The notes beneath the pieces were generated by a model that was given only the letters and a program-made list of their open reading frames with translations, did no database searches and was not told the origin of the DNA. A program made the position numbers and the translations under genes. From Oscillospiraceae bacterium (GTDB lineage: Bacteria; Bacillota; Clostridia; Oscillospirales; Oscillospiraceae), in the NCBI GenBank assembly GCA_015067585.1, contig SVMC01000004.1, forward strand, positions 1-64,000: DNA of 64,000 bases, written 5' to 3'. Positions 35,179 to 44,500 of this stretch are shown here, one piece after another; within the stretch, counting starts at the first letter, position 1; every line of letters begins with the position of its first letter.

Positions 35179-35955
35179 ATGGATTTTCGTCTTTTGACCG
35201 TCGGAGATGTGGTATCTTCCAACGGCTTGCAGTTCGTTTGCCGCAATCTCCGCAAGCTCAAGAGCCGGCATCATATTGATTTTTGCATTGTAAATGGAGA
35301 AAACGCCGCCAACATCGGCATCAATCCCGAGCAGGCTGACAGGCTCTTTGACGCCGGAGCCGATATCATTACCCTCGGCAATCATGCCTTTGGGCAGCGG
35401 AATATCGTTCCCATGGTGGAGGATTGCCCCTATCTTCTGCGCCCGGAAAACTTCTCCCCCCTGTCTCCCGGCCGTGGCTTTGGTATTTTTGACACAAAGG
35501 CAGGCCCTGCCGCCGTTCTGGTGCTCACCGGACGGGTAGGCATGGACTATACCCCGGACAATCCCTTCCTTGCTGCAGAAAAAATATTGAAAACCGTTGA
35601 CACTAAGCTGATCTTCGTAGAAATGCACGCGGAGGCTACCTCTGAAAAGCTGGCCATGGGCTATCATTTGGATGGGCGCATCAGCGCTCTCTGGGGCACC
35701 CACACCCATGTGCCCACCGCAGACCTGCAAATTCTGCCCAAGGGCACAGGCTATGTCACCGACCTTGGCATGAGCGGCCCGAAGCACAGTGTCCTCGGCA
35801 TTAAGCCGGAGCTTTCCATCGGAAAATTCCGGGGTGAGTTGTACCGCCGCTACGAACCTGCTCCCGGCCCCTGCAAGATCGAAGGTGCTGTGTTCACCAT
35901 CGACACGCAAAGCGGTCTCTGCCGCGATACAGAAAGGGTGTTCTTGTATGATTAA
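35179..35955 (+). CDS. ymdB: YmdB-family metallophosphoesterase
   Basis: A 258-residue calcineurin-like phosphoesterase of the YmdB type. Metal-site motifs in order: VGDVV near the start, NGEN (~39-42), GNHAFG (~71-76), HAEATSEK (~154-161) and GTHTHVPTAD (~180-189). In Bacillus subtilis YmdB has 2',3'-cyclic-nucleotide phosphodiesterase activity and affects sporulation versus biofilm choices. The start is ATG 35179, 8 bases after AAAGGAG; an upstream GTG at 35173 is too close to it. It overlaps the next gene by 8 bases. Confidence 0.92.
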   Translation: MDFRLLTVGDVVSSNGLQFVCRNLRKLKSRHHIDFCIVNGENAANIGINPEQADRLFDAGADIITLGNHAFGQRNIVPMVEDCPYLLRPENFSPLSPGRGFGIFDTKAGPAAVLVLTGRVGMDYTPDNPFLAAEKILKTVDTKLIFVEMHAEATSEKLAMGYHLDGRISALWGTHTHVPTADLQILPKGTGYVTDLGMSGPKHSVLGIKPELSIGKFRGELYRRYEPAPGPCKIEGAVFTIDTQSGLCRDTERVFLYD

Positions 35956-37042
35956 CTTCCTTCACGCAGCAGACCTCCATCTGGACTCTCCGTTTGCCGG
36001 ACTGAGTCCTCAACAGGCATCACAGCAGCGGCAGGAGCAACGGCGGCTTTTGGGCATGATCGCTTCCCTTTGCAAAGAGGAAAATTGTCAATTACTGCTC
36101 CTCTCCGGCGATCTGTTTGACGGTCAGCGTGTCTACCGTGAAACCTTGGATGTTATGCGGGATACTCTGTCTGACTGCGGGGCGCAGGTATTTATCGCAC
36201 CGGGTAACCATGACCATCTGTGTCCCACTTCCCCCTATTTGACCCAGGCGTGGCCTGAAAATGTGCATATCTTCCTCTCTCCGGAACCGGAGGGGATCCT
36301 CATAAAAGAGCTTGGCTGCGTGGTCTACGGCGGGGCATTCACTACTCCCACCATGGGGCCAATGCTGAGAAAATTCCGTGTCCCGTCGGAAAATACAGAT
36401 TATGTTAACCTAATGGTGCTGCATGGCGATGCCGTACTTTCCACATCCCCCTATAACCCCATTACAAAAGAGGAGATCGCCCAAAGCGGTCTTGATTATT
36501 TAGCTTTGGGTCACATCCATCAGACTTCGACTTTTGCCACTTCCGGGCAAACCATGTATGCCTGGCCCGGCTGCCCCATGGGCCGGGGTTTTGATGAAAC
36601 GGGCGAAAGAGGTGTCTTCATCGGAACCGCTGAAAGAGGTACGGTCTCCTGCCGCTTTCATTCTCTTGCCCTGCGGCAGTATGAAAGTATTACCGTAGAG
36701 GCAGGAAATGACCCTCTGGCAAGCATTCTTGCAGTTCTGCCGGAAGATACCCAATCCCACATCTACCGCATCACACTTACCGGGGAAATCGAAGCTGTGC
36801 TAATACCCGCATTATACGATGCGCTTTCCTCGCGGTTCTATGCACTACAGATTAGAGATCACACCGTTCCTCCGCTGGATCTCTGGACCCGCTGCGGTGA
36901 GGATACCCTGGAGGGCATGAGCCTTCATACTCTGCACATGGCACTGGAGCGCTGCGAGACAGCTGCACAACGCCGCTGTGTGGAATTGGCCGCCCGGCGC
37001 ATTGCGGAGATCTTTGAAGGAAGGGAGGTGCCGACCCTGTGA
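35948..37042 (+). CDS. SbcD/YhaO-like DNA repair exonuclease (metallophosphoesterase)
   Basis: A 364-residue protein with Mre11/SbcD nuclease motifs: HAADLHLDSP (I, residues ~6-15), LLSGDLFDG (II), APGNHDH (III), LHGDAV (IV), GHIHQTS (V). The capping domain follows with less conservation. It would form a nuclease with the ATPase encoded next, as SbcD does with SbcC, to process DNA ends or hairpins. The start is ATG 35948, inside the end of the ymdB-like gene. Size and DLHLDSP motif fit the YhaO branch (B. subtilis) more than classic SbcD. Confidence 0.9.
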   Translation: MINFLHAADLHLDSPFAGLSPQQASQQRQEQRRLLGMIASLCKEENCQLLLLSGDLFDGQRVYRETLDVMRDTLSDCGAQVFIAPGNHDHLCPTSPYLTQAWPENVHIFLSPEPEGILIKELGCVVYGGAFTTPTMGPMLRKFRVPSENTDYVNLMVLHGDAVLSTSPYNPITKEEIAQSGLDYLALGHIHQTSTFATSGQTMYAWPGCPMGRGFDETGERGVFIGTAERGTVSCRFHSLALRQYESITVEAGNDPLASILAVLPEDTQSHIYRITLTGEIEAVLIPALYDALSSRFYALQIRDHTVPPLDLWTRCGEDTLEGMSLHTLHMALERCETAAQRRCVELAARRIAEIFEGREVPTL

Positions 37043-39234
37043 GGATTGAATCCATGACCGCCACCTTCGGCAAGCTGCAATCAGATACCCTGACCCTGAA
37101 GCCGGGCCTCAATGTGCTGCAGATGCCAAATGAGACGGGCAAATCCACCTGGTGCGCCTTTCTTCTTTGCATGCTCTACGGTGTTGACACCTCAGAGCGG
37201 GAGACACGCAGCAACTTCCCCATCAAAAAGCATTATCTACCCTGGTCCGGCAAGGCCATGGAGGGACAACTGCAGATCGTTCACGAAGGCCGCCGCATCA
37301 CCATCGAGCGCAGCAGCACCGCCAGAGCGCCCCTTGGAGTCTTCCGGGCATATGATACGGACAGTGGACTTCCCATCAAAGAACTGACTGCCCAAAACTG
37401 CGGGCAAACACTTTTGGGTGTACCCCGGCAGGTGTTTGAGCGAAGCGCCTTCCTCCGTCAGGACGGCATGGCCATCCAGATGGAAGCCACCTTGGAGCAG
37501 CGCCTTGGCGCTCTCGTCACCACAGGTGATGAGGCCATCAGCTATCAAGAAGCAGAGCGGCTGCTGCGGGAACGAAGAAACCGCTGCAGACACAATAAGA
37601 CCGGCCTCATTCCTCAGACACAGAATGCTCTCGATGGTGTCAACGAGCGGCTTACAAGACTTTCTCAGCTGCATCAGGAGATGGCGCAGGCCAGATTGGA
37701 TGAACAGCGGCTGCGAAGCGAGCTGTCCACACTGCGTTCCCAGCTCAGTTCCCTGCAGGCACAGCAGGCCAAAGAGAATCATACACAGCTGACAAAAGCT
37801 AAGGAAGAGGCTTCAGAAAAAATCGATCAGGCCAAAGCACTAAAAGCGGACTGTGCTTCCCTTCCTCAGGTTTCTGAGCTGCAGGCTTGGGAAACGAAAC
37901 TCAATGCCCTTGTTGCGCAGCAGCACACCTTGGCACTGGATGCAGCAAGCATCCCCCAACCTGCCAATGCTCCTTCCCTGCCCCCGGCGCTCAGCGGTCT
38001 TTCACCCGAGGACATGGAGAAGAAAGCCAATGTAGACGCCTCCCAGATGCGTCTGCTGCAGGCAGCAAAGAAACCCACAATTCTCCCCTGGATGATTGCC
38101 GCGGTGCTTCTATGCATCGTCGGCTGCGTAATCCTTGGCAGGATGTTTATCCCCGGTGTGATCGCCATTGGCCTTGGTCTTAGTCTTGGTATCATTGGAG
38201 CGATCAGCAATTTGAGCAAGCGCCGCAGATGGCAAGCCGCACAGGAATCCCTTCAGAGCCTTTATGAGGGCTACGGTGTAGATTCACCGGAGGAAGTGGA
38301 TCAACTGGTGCTCCGATGCCGTGAGGAATACAGTCACTGGCGCCAGGCCTGCAAGGTCCGGGAGGAAGAGCTTACCACACTGAAATCCCACAGAGTGCGG
38401 CTGAATGCCGATTGCGAAGCACTGCTTCAGGTAATCTGTCCGGTACTGAAGGTCTCCCCCTCCCTGTCAGAAGCAATAACGCGGGTGCGACGGGCCATTG
38501 ATCTCCAGCTTCAGGCGGAAGCCGCTCACCGAAGTGCTGAACAGGCTTATCGCCACTACTGCACCCTGAAGGATGCCATCGGCACAGTGCATATTTCCTC
38601 CGTTCCCCAGACCCCTGTACCTGCGGGTAAGACCATCCACAGTGTACAATCTGAGATCACCCTTGCGGAGCGGGATCTTCAAAAGATACGCTCTATCCTG
38701 GATCACGGTGAAGGTCAATCCAGCACCTTGGGCGATCCCATCGAATTGGAAGCCCGCCGTCAGCAGCTCACCGAGCGGCTGATTGCCCTCAATGAGGAAT
38801 ACGATGCGCTTTCCATGGCGCTGACCGTCCTTGGCAAGTCCAATGAAGCCCTGCAGAACCGCTTTTCCCCGCAGCTTACCGCACTATCTGCCAAATATCT
38901 GGGCCGCCTCACCGACGGTGCCTACAGCCGTCTGATGCTGGATCAGAATTTAGGGGCAAGTCTCTATCCCGCCCAGGCACCCGCCAGCCGGGAAGCCGCC
39001 TACTTCAGCGGCGGTACGAAGGATCAGCTCTATTTTGCGGTGCGTCTGGCGGTGAGCCAGCTGCTGGCCCCCGGTACTCCCCTGATTTTAGACGATGCGC
39101 TGGTGCGCTTTGATGATGACCGTCTGAAAAAGGCCATGCAAGTACTTTTGGAAGAAGCCGAAGATCGGCAAATCCTCCTATTTACCTGCCAGAATCGTGA
39201 AAACAACGCCCTGCACGAACTGAATAACGAATAA
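37039..39234 (+). CDS. SbcC/YhaN-like AAA ATPase with coiled coils and an internal hydrophobic hairpin
   Basis: A 731-residue SMC-like ATPase. Walker A PNETGKST is near residue 30; Walker B-type ILDDALVRFDDDR is near the end (~685-697), with the signature segment FSGGTKDQLYFAVRLAV before it. Coiled coils fill the middle. Two hydrophobic helices at ~350-391 (WMIAAVLLCIVGCVILG and a second) interrupt them, a mark of the YhaN-type proteins and suggestive of membrane contact. The start is GTG 37039, overlapping the nuclease stop as GTGA. The two proteins surely act together. Confidence 0.9.
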   Translation: MRIESMTATFGKLQSDTLTLKPGLNVLQMPNETGKSTWCAFLLCMLYGVDTSERETRSNFPIKKHYLPWSGKAMEGQLQIVHEGRRITIERSSTARAPLGVFRAYDTDSGLPIKELTAQNCGQTLLGVPRQVFERSAFLRQDGMAIQMEATLEQRLGALVTTGDEAISYQEAERLLRERRNRCRHNKTGLIPQTQNALDGVNERLTRLSQLHQEMAQARLDEQRLRSELSTLRSQLSSLQAQQAKENHTQLTKAKEEASEKIDQAKALKADCASLPQVSELQAWETKLNALVAQQHTLALDAASIPQPANAPSLPPALSGLSPEDMEKKANVDASQMRLLQAAKKPTILPWMIAAVLLCIVGCVILGRMFIPGVIAIGLGLSLGIIGAISNLSKRRRWQAAQESLQSLYEGYGVDSPEEVDQLVLRCREEYSHWRQACKVREEELTTLKSHRVRLNADCEALLQVICPVLKVSPSLSEAITRVRRAIDLQLQAEAAHRSAEQAYRHYCTLKDAIGTVHISSVPQTPVPAGKTIHSVQSEITLAERDLQKIRSILDHGEGQSSTLGDPIELEARRQQLTERLIALNEEYDALSMALTVLGKSNEALQNRFSPQLTALSAKYLGRLTDGAYSRLMLDQNLGASLYPAQAPASREAAYFSGGTKDQLYFAVRLAVSQLLAPGTPLILDDALVRFDDDRLKKAMQVLLEEAEDRQILLFTCQNRENNALHELNNE

Positions 39235-39237
39235 GCG

Positions 39238-39287
39238 CAAAAAACCGCGAACGATGAAGCATTTTTCACCGTTCGCGGTTCGTTTTT
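39238..39287. terminator. Bidirectional terminator
   Basis: An 11-bp stem (39243-39253 with 39270-39280) with T5 after it on the plus strand and T6 on the minus strand. Confidence 0.92.
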
Positions 39288-39290
39288 CGC

Positions 39291-39530
39291 TTATACCTCC
39301 CGGTACATGGCGGCGGCATCGTCCTTACGAACATTGTCCGCCACCTGCAGCACCTCCACCCGCACAGTGCGGGCGCCGAACTGCAGCTCGATCACATCTC
39401 CCACCTTCACATCGTAGGATGCCTTGGCCTGACGGCCGTTGACACTGACTCTTGCGTTGTCGCAGGCTTCATTTGCCACCGTGCGGCGCTTGATGAGGCG
39501 GGATACCTTCAAATACTTATCCAAACGCAT
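39291..39530 (-). CDS. rqcP: S4-domain RNA-binding protein RqcP (YabO)
   Basis: A 79-residue S4-domain protein: MRLDKYLKVSRLIKRRTVAN, then NGRQAKASYDVKVGDVIEL. In Bacillus, RqcP (YabO) binds obstructed 50S subunits with RqcH and tRNA(Ala) and helps add alanine tails to stalled nascent chains. Size and sequence order fit. It lies 3 bases after the HU gene and ends the long minus-strand gene run. Confidence 0.93.
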   Translation of the reverse strand: MRLDKYLKVSRLIKRRTVANEACDNARVSVNGRQAKASYDVKVGDVIELQFGARTVRVEVLQVADNVRKDDAAAMYREV

Positions 39531-39533
39531 GCT

Positions 39534-39809
39534 TTATTCCTCCACTGTCCCCTTCAGGCTGCTGCCTGCCCGGAAGCTGACGCTTCTCATGGCAGGGATC
39601 TCCACAGGTGCCAGACTTTTGGGGTTATGGCCCTGTCGGGCGGGGCGGCACTTGGGTTCAAACACGCCAAAGCCGGTAAGCTGCACCTTTTCCCCCGCAT
39701 TCAGCGCATCCGTCATGGTTTCCAGCAAAGTGTTGACGATTTTTCCGGCCTGCGCTTTGGAAAGGCCCATTTTTCTTGCCACTTCCTGAATGAGGTCCGT
39801 TTTATTCAT
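39534..39809 (-). CDS. hup: HU-family histone-like DNA-binding protein
   Basis: A 91-residue HU protein: MNKTDLIQEVARKMGLSKAQ, then VQLTGFGVFEPKCRPARQGHNP with the DNA-bending arm and PAMRSVSFRAGSSLK. It binds and bends DNA as a dimer. Arm residues read CRPARQGHNPKSLAPV where standard HU has a RNPRTG-like turn, a mild change. It sits between mazG and rqcP, the place where this gene lies in many Bacillota. Confidence 0.95.
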   Translation of the reverse strand: MNKTDLIQEVARKMGLSKAQAGKIVNTLLETMTDALNAGEKVQLTGFGVFEPKCRPARQGHNPKSLAPVEIPAMRSVSFRAGSSLKGTVEE

Positions 39810-39826
39810 TTCTCTTTCCTCTATTC

Positions 39827-40591
39827 CTATTTTAATTCTTCCAGCATTTCAGAAGGGATGTCCTGCATCCCAGCTGCGGCAGCAGCTTCCTCGATCTTTT
39901 CAAAGCGGCGGATGAACCGCTCGGAGGCTTCATTCAGGGCATCCTCCGGGTCGAGCTTTGCCGTCCGAGCCACACCGGCTGCGGCAAAGAGAAGATCGCC
40001 GTAGGCTTCGGATGCATCTGCCTCTTCCTCCAGTGCTTTTCGCAGGAGAGCCGTCTGCTCCTCCAGGGCTTCCAGCGCCTCAAGAGCGCTTTCCCGATGA
40101 AGTCCTGCTTTTTCCGCCTTGCCCAGAAGCTTTTCCGCCCGCCAGAGGGAGGGCAGGGTTCTGGACACGCTGTCCATGGCCTGGGTATGGGTGCGGTAGC
40201 CGTTGAGATTGCGCTTCACATTGTCCCATCGGTCCAGCGCATCCTCCGCATCAGATGCCTTTTCATCCGCAAAGAGGAAGGGATGGCGGGCCACCAGCTT
40301 TTTACAAACTTCATCGCACACGGTGTCGATGTCAAACCGACCGGCTTCCCGCTCCATATCCGCATGGAACATCACCTGATACAAAACATCTCCCAATTCC
40401 TCGCACATATGCACCGGGTCATCCTGATCGATGGCTTCACAGGCCTCATAAACTTCCTCAATGAAGTTACGGCGCACACTTTTGTGGGTCTGCACACTGT
40501 CCCAGGGGCAGCCGCCGGGAGAACGAAGAAAGCGGGTCAGGGCCACAAGATCTTCAAATGTATAATGCTCTTTGATGGTAAACTGTTCCAT
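39827..40591 (-). CDS. mazG: MazG-family nucleoside triphosphate pyrophosphohydrolase
   Basis: A 254-residue, two-domain MazG. The first domain has the Mg-binding EExxE/ExxD pattern (FIEEVYEACEAI, then CEELGDVLYQVMFH; residues ~43-80); the second has EEADASEAYGDLLFAAAGVAR (~190-212). It removes pyrophosphate from abnormal or excess NTPs. In B. subtilis the same position (yabN) carries a SAM-methyltransferase/MazG fusion; here only the MazG part is present. It starts 4 bases after the flippase gene stop. Confidence 0.94.
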   Translation of the reverse strand: MEQFTIKEHYTFEDLVALTRFLRSPGGCPWDSVQTHKSVRRNFIEEVYEACEAIDQDDPVHMCEELGDVLYQVMFHADMEREAGRFDIDTVCDEVCKKLVARHPFLFADEKASDAEDALDRWDNVKRNLNGYRTHTQAMDSVSRTLPSLWRAEKLLGKAEKAGLHRESALEALEALEEQTALLRKALEEEADASEAYGDLLFAAAGVARTAKLDPEDALNEASERFIRRFEKIEEAAAAAGMQDIPSEMLEELK

Positions 40592-40595
40592 GATA

Positions 40596-42197
40596 TTATT
40601 CCTTTATTCTGAGAAGTTTTGCAATTTTATCGCCCTTGGGCAGCAGCTTGCAATCATCGGCGGTGATGACCTTCAGAACCACCACCAGAATGAGATAAGC
40701 AACACCCGCCATGCAGATGGCACCAAGGCAGCTCAGGGACTGAGAACCGATCACCCGGATCAGCAGGGCGTAGCTGCCATAGGCTGCCGCACCCATAATA
40801 AGGGAAGCAAGCAGAGGCTTAAACATGGTGCGCACGAAGGAGGGCGGCGTGGTGCTGCGGCGCATGGCGATCAGGTTCAAAGTGGTAATGCACACATAGC
40901 AGCAAAGGGTGCCGATGGGAGCGCCGATGATATGGATGCTGGGGCTGCCAACCAAAATGTAGTTGACGATGACCTTCACAATACCGCCGATGACCATGTT
41001 GATAACAGGGGTCTTCACATCGCCATGGGCCTGCATGACCGCATTGGTCACCAGAACCAGAGAGTTGAACACCACCGCAATGCCAAGAATTGCCAGAATT
41101 GCGGAACCGGTGGCCAGTGTCTCGCCGCCGTAGTCACGAAGAAGCTGCAGAATGGGGCCTGCCAGCACAGCCAGACCAACCGCACAGGGCATGGCAAGCA
41201 GCGCCATGATACGCACTGCGGATTCCTCCACCATCTTGGCGCTTTTCTTATCCTTCAGAGTCAGATGGGCGGTAATGGCGGGGATTGCCGAAATGGTGAT
41301 GGGTGTGATGAAGGCGCAAGGCAGATTGAAAATGGTCTGGCAGAAATTATAGATACCCTTGAGCACATCCGCTTCAGACTGCAGGAAGCCTGCTGCTCCA
41401 ATCAGACGGCCCATGACGATCTTGGCATCGATCAGATTGATGATCTGAAGGCCGGCAGAACCAAGGGTGATGGGAATGGCGATGGCAAGAAGCTGCTTCG
41501 CGGTATCAGAGGTGGATTTCACCGGGCCGCCAAGCTCTTCAAGATGCCGGTCAGCCTGACGATGCTTGATTCCAAGATACACGGCGGAAATCACTGTGCC
41601 GATGGTGACGCCAATGATGGCGCCGCCTGCTGCCATGGGAACATTGTCAAACTGCTCCATGATGATCCATGCCGCGCCATAGCCGATGACCAGCTTACTC
41701 AGCGCCTCAAAGACCTGACTGACGGAGGTGGGCACCATGTTGCCCTGTCCCTGGAAATAGCCGCGGTAGGCAGAAATGATGCAGATAAACAGCAGGGACG
41801 GTGCCAAAGCCAGAATGGCATACCAGGAATCCGGCGAATTCATAAACCGTGCAAGCTGCTGGCAGAAGATCAGCATACCGCCCGCGCCCACGAAGCCGAT
41901 GGTCAGGAACACGATGAGGGCAGTGTGATAGATCTTGCGGATCTGCCGTCCCTGCTTCAGGGCCTGGGCCTCAGAGATCATGCGGCTCATAGCCACGGGA
42001 AGGCCGGTGGTGGCGATCATGAGAAGGACAGAGTAAATATCATAGGCTGTGGTAAAGTAGCCGAAGCCCGCGTCACCGATCAGATTGCCAAGGGGGATCT
42101 TGTAGCAGGCACCAATGAGCTTGACAATGGCCGTGGACAGAGCAAGCACTGCCGCACCGCCTAAAAAGGTTTGCTTTTTCAGGGGTTTCTCGTTCAA
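40596..42197 (-). CDS. SpoVB/YabM-type polysaccharide or lipid flippase (MATE/MOP superfamily)
   Basis: A 533-residue membrane protein with about fourteen helices and the MOP-superfamily start GGAAVLALSTAIVKLIGACY, then GNLIGDAGFGYFTTAYDIY, GLPVAMSRMISE and SAYRGYFQGQGNMVP. Relatives include SpoVB (spore cortex), YabM and MurJ-like lipid II flippases. Position before mazG and rqcP matches yabM. The start is TTG 42197, with AAAGGA about 10 bases upstream. Whether its role is spore-related or general cannot be decided. Confidence 0.9.
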   Translation of the reverse strand: MNEKPLKKQTFLGGAAVLALSTAIVKLIGACYKIPLGNLIGDAGFGYFTTAYDIYSVLLMIATTGLPVAMSRMISEAQALKQGRQIRKIYHTALIVFLTIGFVGAGGMLIFCQQLARFMNSPDSWYAILALAPSLLFICIISAYRGYFQGQGNMVPTSVSQVFEALSKLVIGYGAAWIIMEQFDNVPMAAGGAIIGVTIGTVISAVYLGIKHRQADRHLEELGGPVKSTSDTAKQLLAIAIPITLGSAGLQIINLIDAKIVMGRLIGAAGFLQSEADVLKGIYNFCQTIFNLPCAFITPITISAIPAITAHLTLKDKKSAKMVEESAVRIMALLAMPCAVGLAVLAGPILQLLRDYGGETLATGSAILAILGIAVVFNSLVLVTNAVMQAHGDVKTPVINMVIGGIVKVIVNYILVGSPSIHIIGAPIGTLCCYVCITTLNLIAMRRSTTPPSFVRTMFKPLLASLIMGAAAYGSYALLIRVIGSQSLSCLGAICMAGVAYLILVVVLKVITADDCKLLPKGDKIAKLLRIKE

Positions 42198-42236
42198 AAC
42201 AGGTTCATTCCTTTCAGGGTCGTACAGGTTGATTAC

Positions 42237-43547
42237 TTATTCATCGTCAGAAAAGACATGGGGGATGGCATATTCTGTCAGTTCCCGCACCACGGCATTG
42301 AGATCAATGGTGGTAAACTGGCCGTTCATATAGAGGATCTTGCCCCGCACCATGGTCATCACCACATCGCTGCCATGGGCGCTGTAAACAAGATTCGACA
42401 GCACATCATGGCAGGGGATCAGATGGGGCTGGGTGAAGTCCAGCAGAATGAGGTCGGCATCCATGCCAACACGGATCTGACCGCACTCCCCTTCTCTGCC
42501 CTGGGCCTTGGCACCGCATACCGTCGCCATGGTCAGCACAGCGGCAGGAGGCAGCACACCGGGCTTCTGATAAAGGCCGTTTGCGCTCAGGGAAGCTGCC
42601 TTCATTTCCTCAAACATATCAAGGTTATTATTGGAGGAGTCACCATCCGTACCGAGCGCTACATTCATGCCCGCTTTGACCATGGCCATCACATCGGCGC
42701 AGCCGCTGCCCAACTTGAGATTGGAGATGGGATTGTGCACCGCGGTCACATGATGGGCCGCTAAAAGCTGACGGTCTTCCTCATCCAGCCAGACGCAGTG
42801 GGCAGCAATGGCACGGGTATCGAAGACATGGTGGCAGTTCAGCACCTGTGCAGGGGTCAGACCGTTGCGCTCCAGACTCTCCTCATGCTCTGCCTTGGTT
42901 TCGGACAGATGGATGTGCATACCAAGACCGTTGCTGATGGCATACTCACTCAGAGCATCCCAAAGGCGGTAATCGGAGGTGTACTCTCCGTGGATAGAGA
43001 CCTCAGCCTTGATGCGTCCGTCGTCATGACCGTGCCACTTGCGATGCAGCTCCATCATTTCCACACAGGCGGGATATTCTTCCACATCGAATTCATCCGC
43101 AAACAGCAGGGTGCCTCGGGAGAGGTTTGCCTTGATGCCGCTTTCGCTGACCGCCTGGGCGATCTCATCGCAGAAATTATACATATCCGACACAGAGGTG
43201 GTGCCGAAGCGCAGGCACTCCGCAATAGCCAGTAAGGTCGCCGCCTTAACGGCACGGCCGTCCAGCTTGGCTTCCCGGGGGAAGATATACTCATTGAGCC
43301 AGGTCTGCAGGTCGTGACCATCGGCATAGCCGCGGAGAATGGTCATGGGCAGATGGGTATGGCAGTTGATGAGGCCGGGCATCAGCACCATGCCGGTGCC
43401 GTCAATGATCTTCGCCGGTTTTTCCTCCGGGGCACTCTTGCCCACATGGCTGATCTTTCCGTCCGTTACCCCCACAAAAGCATTGGGATAGACATGAAGC
43501 TCTGCGTCCATGGTGACGCAGGTGACATTAGAAAACAAAATATCCAT
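42237..43547 (-). CDS. mtaD: 5-methylthioadenosine/S-adenosylhomocysteine deaminase-like amidohydrolase
   Basis: A 436-residue metal-dependent amidohydrolase. Motifs: PGLINCHTHLPM (metal-binding HxH, ~57-68), GMHIHLSET (~205-213), AHCVWLD and LGTDGDSSNN (metal Asp, ~300). Conserved end MTMVRGKILYMNGQF. The closest known family deaminates methylthioadenosine or SAH in the methionine cycle; SsnA-like and other deaminases look similar, so the substrate is an inference. ATG 43547 follows AAAGGAG, 18 bases after the kinase gene. Confidence 0.9.
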   Translation of the reverse strand: MDILFSNVTCVTMDAELHVYPNAFVGVTDGKISHVGKSAPEEKPAKIIDGTGMVLMPGLINCHTHLPMTILRGYADGHDLQTWLNEYIFPREAKLDGRAVKAATLLAIAECLRFGTTSVSDMYNFCDEIAQAVSESGIKANLSRGTLLFADEFDVEEYPACVEMMELHRKWHGHDDGRIKAEVSIHGEYTSDYRLWDALSEYAISNGLGMHIHLSETKAEHEESLERNGLTPAQVLNCHHVFDTRAIAAHCVWLDEEDRQLLAAHHVTAVHNPISNLKLGSGCADVMAMVKAGMNVALGTDGDSSNNNLDMFEEMKAASLSANGLYQKPGVLPPAAVLTMATVCGAKAQGREGECGQIRVGMDADLILLDFTQPHLIPCHDVLSNLVYSAHGSDVVMTMVRGKILYMNGQFTTIDLNAVVRELTEYAIPHVFSDDE

Positions 43548-43565
43548 GATAAACTCCTTTGTTCA

Positions 43566-44486
43566 TTAGAAAACGCCGATGAATTCCCGGCGAAGCAAAG
43601 AGGATTCCGGCACTAACTCCGGCGCAATGGGAGCGATGGCGGGTAGGGCCTCTAAAATTTCGTCGATCAGCTTCCGCTGTGGCACATCCGCAGGCAGCGC
43701 CTCCAGCAGAGGTTTTGCAAGATATCCCAGCACCGGGATCTCATAGCCAAGGGTGGTATCGATGGTGAGATCCGCAGTTTCGGCATAGGGCATAATAAAC
43801 AGCCGCTCTCCCCGGCGAACAGACTTCCACATAGCAAGTGTCCCCTCCGGACTCTGGCCGCGGAAGTTGAAATCTCGCACCATGCGGCGAAGCAGGCGGA
43901 TTTTTTCGCAATCGAACAGCACCTTACCCTTGCGGGTGATGGGCGTGGTGGGGGCAATAAAAACCTTGTGTGCGTCAGGATTCCGCTCCGTAAACAAGGG
44001 GTTCAGCGCATTGATGCCCTCCACGATCACCACTTCATTTTCGCCAAGCCGCAAGGAACGACCGCAATTTACATCGCGGCTCTTGGTGAGAAAATTGAAG
44101 TGAGGGATCACCACCTGCTCTCCCCGGGCAAGTCCTTCCAGATTCGCATTCAAAAGTTCAATATCCAGACCCAAGGGCGACTCAAAGTCAAGATTTCCAT
44201 CTTCATCCAGCGGATATCTTCCGCTGTCCCGGTCCAGATAATAGTCATCCATGCTGACCATATGGCAGCGCACATCATAATGGGACAGGAAAATGGCAAT
44301 ATTCTCCGCCGTGGTGGTCTTGCTGGAGCCGGAGGGGCCGGACAGCAGAATGACCCGGCTTTTGCGGAGGTTCTCAGCGATCTTTCCCGCCGCGTCATGC
44401 ACCTGATGGCGGTAATGATGATCGCACTCGGAAATGAATGTCCCGGCACTTGCCCGAATGGCATTGTTGATGTCACGAATTTCCAT
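43566..44486 (-). CDS. Uridine-kinase-like P-loop nucleoside kinase
   Basis: A 306-residue protein. An N-terminal ~40-residue helical part precedes the P-loop GPSGSSKTT (~47-55). MDDYYLDRDSGRYP, PHFNFLTKSRD and VVIVEGINALNP are hallmarks of the uridine kinase/phosphoribulokinase superfamily. The length is greater than simple uridine kinase (~210), similar to the kinase half of TGS-domain fusion proteins seen in Clostridia. Substrate unknown, pyrimidine nucleosides most likely. The start is ATG 44486 with AAGGAAGG upstream; 14 bases follow hemZ. Confidence 0.85.
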   Translation of the reverse strand: MEIRDINNAIRASAGTFISECDHHYRHQVHDAAGKIAENLRKSRVILLSGPSGSSKTTTAENIAIFLSHYDVRCHMVSMDDYYLDRDSGRYPLDEDGNLDFESPLGLDIELLNANLEGLARGEQVVIPHFNFLTKSRDVNCGRSLRLGENEVVIVEGINALNPLFTERNPDAHKVFIAPTTPITRKGKVLFDCEKIRLLRRMVRDFNFRGQSPEGTLAMWKSVRRGERLFIMPYAETADLTIDTTLGYEIPVLGYLAKPLLEALPADVPQRKLIDEILEALPAIAPIAPELVPESSLLRREFIGVF

Positions 44487-44500
44487 GGTCAGCCTTCCTT

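Noticed and set aside
42198..42214. Mini-frame ATG...TGA just before the flippase TTG start, considered as a leader peptide
   Set aside because: Only four codons and directly touching the ribosome site, so it is unlikely to be translated; it probably reflects chance.
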